Below are positions 14,585-17,101 of a stretch of 17,101 nt of DNA, one piece after another. Under the pieces are notes generated by a model. It saw only the letters and a program-made list of their open reading frames with translations. It did no database searches and was not told where the DNA came from. Within the stretch, counting starts at the first letter, position 1. The number at the start of each line of letters is the position of its first letter. Position numbers and translations under genes: made by a program. The stretch lies in the NCBI GenBank assembly GCA_966211215.1, contig CBIHNR010000118.1, forward strand, positions 1-17,101, given 5' to 3'. Source of the stretch: Desertivirga sp966211215 (GTDB lineage: Bacteria; Bacteroidota; Bacteroidia; Sphingobacteriales; Sphingobacteriaceae).

Positions 14585-14629
14585 GCTTTCAGATAACATT
14601 TAGGTAGAGGCCTAAATGTTATCTAAAGC
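14585..14629 (-). terminator. 19-bp stem immediately downstream of the T9SS gene
   Basis: GCTTT then AGATAACATTTAGG pairs with CCTAAATGTTATCT then AAAGC, with one bulged C, around TAGAGG. On the minus strand it begins 10 nt after the stop of the YCF48-repeat gene. It lacks a T tract, so it may terminate by structure, protect the 3' end or be a repeat end rather than an intrinsic terminator. Confidence 0.45.
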
Positions 14630-14639
14630 CAGCGACAAC

Positions 14640-17101
14640 TTATAGAGCTACAATTTTAATAGCCTTTTTAAGTCCGTTTTCACCTACAATATTTAATACA
14701 TATTGGCCCGCTGCTAATTTGCTTCCGGTGTTCAATGTATATTTGCTTCCTGATGATGTTAAGATATTCTCAGTATGAATAATCTTGCCAGAAAGGTCGC
14801 AAAGTACTATCCTAACTTGCCTGCCATAATAGCCGGATAAATTGAAGTTTATAGCTTCCACAGTTGGATTCGGAAATACTGAAACTTCAACAGGGCCAGA
14901 AAGCGAAAAATCAAGAGATCTGATACCTAATTCTTCGGTTTTGCCATTTAAATCCACCTGAACCAGGCGATAATAATTCGTTCCGTTGAAAGGGTTTGCA
15001 TCATACGCATTGTACGAATGGGCTGTAGAAGTAGTCCCATTACCCTGAACTGTAGTTATCTTGCTAAACGTAAGCCCATCTGCCGAACGTTCAACTTCAA
15101 AACGTGCATTATCCTTTTCGCTGGCTGTTTGCCACTCTAATTTAGTCTTGCCTCCTTCAGCTTTAACCGTAAATTTTTTCAGGTTCACAGATAAAACCGG
15201 TTCCTGGCGGGTTACCACTATGTTATAATTCGTGTTAATTGAATGGTCAAACGAAGACACCTGCACGTTAATGGTATTAGGGCCCACATTTAAAGCTACG
15301 GGGTCAGAAGGAACGCCCGACATTATCTCAGTTCCATTAACATAAACAAATGCGCGCGAATCAGTCAGAGTTGCAGTTACAGTAGTGCTGCTGGTTGCAT
15401 TCGGTACAGTTATGGTATAGTTAAACACAGCAGGATTAAAGGCAGGGCTGAAGGCTCCTGCGCCTATCGACAAACTGGTAAGAGTAGCTTCAGGCATCTC
15501 CAATAAAACCAGGCCAGTGCCGCCAACTACAATTCCCCGGTTTACGGAAAAGAAGTGGATTCCGGTTAGGTCATTTGTTGTGCCCGATGGCTCAGGCCGC
15601 CAGTCTGCACCTCCGTTGGTGGTGTGAAGAAACGTTCCTCCGGTGCCTACAGCCCAGGCATCAGTTGCCGATATAAAGAATACGGCATTTATAGTGGCAG
15701 TAGTTCCGGATGCTACAGGAGTCCAGGTTACTCCGGCGTCGTTGGTTACCAATATTACACCATTTGCTCCATGTGTTATACCTCGTATAGTAGTCGTAAA
15801 GAAAATCTCGTTTAAAGCACTGGTGGTTACGCCCGCACCCTGTTGAGTCCAGGTAGCCCCGCCATCTTTAGTAACCAGGATGAGTCCACCTTCGCCTACA
15901 GCCCATCCCTCAGTAGTTGAGATAAAATCAACGCTGTTTAATTGAACGGTAGTCCCCGAATTTTGTGGAGTCCATGTAGCACCAGCATTGGAGGTTGTAA
16001 GAATGGTGCCGGAAGTGCCTACTGCCCATCCATCTGTTGGCGTTTCGAAATAAACCCTTAATAAGTGATTCGTTGTTCCCGAGTTTTGCGTGGTCCAGGT
16101 AGTACCATCAGAGGTGGTTAATATGGTTCCATTATTGCCCACGGCCCAGCCTTGAGTTGGCGAAGTAAAGAAGAGCCCGTTCAACTGATTATTATTTGGC
16201 GTGGGCTGATAGGACCAGTTAAGTCCGCCATCATTGGTAGTAATAATTGTGCTAAGAGATGAGCTATGGTTGCTTATCGCCCAGCCCCTCGTTGTTGATG
16301 CAAAGAAGACATCGTTGAGCATAGCTGCAGATGCCATTTTTAGGATAGTCCAATTGCTGCCTCCATCGGTGGATTTGATAATGCCCGAAGCATCCCCGGC
16401 AGCAAAACCTACAGTAGGGGAGGCCATGAAAATCGTCCGAAGATTAGGCGTATTGCTGGTGCTGTAAAAACCAGTATTCTGATTAATCCAGCTGGTGCCC
16501 CCATCAGTTGTTTTGAGCAAAATGCCATTGTTTCCGGTAATGTAGCCCTGTGTTTCCGAAATAAACTTTACATCAGTGAGCGTATTATTTACGGGAGACG
16601 TTTGAGGTGCCCAGCTGCTTCCTCCGTTATTGGTTACTCTAATAACATTATCATTGCCAACTACCCAGCCTTTAGTTGGGCTCGCAAAGTAAACAGAGTT
16701 AAGTGCAGAAGTTGTGCCCGAAGTTTGAGGTGTCCAGCTGCTGCCACCATTGGTGGTGGTAACAATTTCTCCATTGGATGTTACAGCCCAGCCTTGCGTT
16801 GCAGAAACAAAATGCACACCATTTAACTGGCTGGAAACTCCCGATGTTTGGGCTGTCCAGGTGGTTCCTCCGTTTGTAGTAGCTACAATAGTGCCGCCAG
16901 CACCTACCGCCCAACCTGTAGTTTCAGAAATGAAAAAGATTTTTGTAAGTGTGTTGCTTGTGGACGAAGATTGCTGAGCCCAGGTGCTTCCGCCATCTGA
17001 AGTGGTTCTGATGACGCCATTGGCGCCACAAACCCAGCCTTTTGTTGCAGATGCGAATTTTACATCGAAGAGTTGTTCTTGCGTGAGGGTGTTCAGGTGC
17101 G
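14640..17101 (-). CDS. T9SS-secreted YCF48-repeat propeller protein (5' end outside window)
   Basis: The frame is open from the right edge to TAA at 14640-14642, giving 819 visible residues. A GTG at 16817 is internal, because the same repeats continue unbroken upstream of it. From the N-terminal side there are at least twelve repeats of about 41 residues with the pattern 'L..V.F.s.t.GWAVG..G.il.T.nGG.tW' (YCF48/BNR-like). A thirteenth unit lacks its last strand. A cadherin-like beta-sandwich (15204-15485) follows, then a fibronectin-like stretch containing 'LEWQTASEKDNARFEVERS', and finally a type A T9SS sorting domain (14643-14885) with 'VFPNP' and a basic end, 'KKAIKIVAL'. The sorting domain means export across the outer membrane and probably surface attachment. 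The repeats should form one or two beta-propellers; ligand unknown. There are no catalytic residues to name. The signal peptide would lie beyond the edge. Confidence 0.85.
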   Translation of the reverse strand, partial: HLNTLTQEQLFDVKFASATKGWVCGANGVIRTTSDGGSTWAQQSSSTSNTLTKIFFISETTGWAVGAGGTIVATTNGGTTWTAQTSGVSSQLNGVHFVSATQGWAVTSNGEIVTTTNGGSSWTPQTSGTTSALNSVYFASPTKGWVVGNDNVIRVTNNGGSSWAPQTSPVNNTLTDVKFISETQGYITGNNGILLKTTDGGTSWINQNTGFYSTSNTPNLRTIFMASPTVGFAAGDASGIIKSTDGGSNWTILKMASAAMLNDVFFASTTRGWAISNHSSSLSTIITTNDGGLNWSYQPTPNNNQLNGLFFTSPTQGWAVGNNGTILTTSDGTTWTTQNSGTTNHLLRVYFETPTDGWAVGTSGTILTTSNAGATWTPQNSGTTVQLNSVDFISTTEGWAVGEGGLILVTKDGGATWTQQGAGVTTSALNEIFFTTTIRGITHGANGVILVTNDAGVTWTPVASGTTATINAVFFISATDAWAVGTGGTFLHTTNGGADWRPEPSGTTNDLTGIHFFSVNRGIVVGGTGLVLLEMPEATLTSLSIGAGAFSPAFNPAVFNYTITVPNATSSTTVTATLTDSRAFVYVNGTEIMSGVPSDPVALNVGPNTINVQVSSFDHSINTNYNIVVTRQEPVLSVNLKKFTVKAEGGKTKLEWQTASEKDNARFEVERSADGLTFSKITTVQGNGTTSTAHSYNAYDANPFNGTNYYRLVQVDLNGKTEELGIRSLDFSLSGPVEVSVFPNPTVEAINFNLSGYYGRQVRIVLCDLSGKIIHTENILTSSGSKYTLNTGSKLAAGQYVLNIVGENGLKKAIKIVAL
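15495..17101 (-). repeat. In-frame tandem repeats, period about 123 bp, 12 or more units
   Basis: DNA-level reflection of the 41-residue YCF48 units in the T9SS protein. Most units conserve the codons for 'GWAVG' and 'TTNGG..W', while unit 5 (16448-16582) and unit 7 (16193-16328) carry short insertions. The array continues past the right edge. Such repeats can recombine, so the copy number may vary between strains and may be misassembled from short reads. Confidence 0.75.

Larger units (their letters stand above)
13901..14639. other. Geneless 739-bp spacer with several repeat families
   Basis: No credible gene on either strand. A 64-codon minus frame at 14276-14470 is low-complexity repeat sequence. 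The stretch holds a CGTGTG/CACACG inverted repeat (14002-14028), a triple-hairpin element, a CCCGA hairpin, three copies of a 16-nt direct repeat, a T/A-rich inverted repeat and a long stem beside the next gene; the main ones are listed separately. The T/A-rich repeat is TTACTTTTTTTC (14457-14468) and its exact reverse complement (14471-14482), two bases apart. Confidence 0.7.

Noticed and set aside
16815..16817. GTG at 16817 as the start of the YCF48 protein
   Set aside because: The same reading frame continues to the window edge with two more repeat units; a start inside a repeat without a signal peptide is not credible for a T9SS cargo.
15495..17101. 123-bp periodicity as a CRISPR or satellite array
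   Set aside because: It is in frame and encodes diverged 41-residue propeller blades.

Overview
The window looks like part of a Bacteroidota chromosome, most likely from a soil or freshwater Pedobacter-type member of the Sphingobacteriaceae. The evidence is a type IX secretion (T9SS) sorting domain, glycan-degrading exoenzymes with signal peptides, Bacteroidota promoter motifs (TAnnTTTG) and intergenic spacers full of palindromic repeats. Genus level is inference; no rRNA or marker gene is present.

Layout. (1) 1-293: the 3' end of a PAS sensor protein that stops after a histidine-kinase-like dimerisation segment, followed by a strong terminator. (2) 596-8423: four exported carbohydrate enzymes on the + strand. 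They are a seven-bladed propeller BNR_4 protein (polysaccharide lyase/GH145-like), a GH105 unsaturated-uronyl hydrolase lipoprotein, a GH2 beta-galactosidase and a DUF2264 (GH154-like) protein. A geneless 895-bp spacer of nested palindromes separates the second from the third, a perfect 13-bp inverted repeat separates the third from the fourth, and a clear terminator closes the set. (3) 8746-9551: a minus-strand pair, a stand-alone response regulator and a small two-helix membrane protein. (4) 9789-13900: an overlapping pair for error-prone DNA synthesis, a catalytically intact Y-family polymerase (DinB/Pol IV) and a short DnaE2-type alpha subunit whose PHP metal site is eroded. (5) 13901-14639: a second repeat-rich spacer. 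(6) 14640-17101: a minus-strand gene, open at the right edge, for a large T9SS-secreted protein of YCF48-type propeller repeats, a cadherin-like domain and a sorting domain.

How the genes may work together. The lyase-like propeller protein and GH105 form a plausible two-step module: beta-elimination at a uronic acid, then removal of the resulting 4,5-unsaturated uronyl residue. GH2 and the DUF2264 protein would remove beta-galactosyl and beta-glucuronosyl residues. Together this suggests a glucuronate- and galactose-containing plant glycan such as arabinogalactan side chains or a gum. No SusC/SusD pair, sulfatase or glycan-sensing regulator is visible, so the locus is incomplete here or depends on uptake genes elsewhere.

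The most interesting points are the active-site reading of the propeller protein (lyase-type residues present, GH145 catalytic histidine apparently absent), the DinB-DnaE2 pair with its degenerate PHP site and dyads at the dinB start, and the two mosaic spacers built from several kinds of hairpin repeat. I saw no CRISPR array, tRNA, rRNA, transposase or phage gene.
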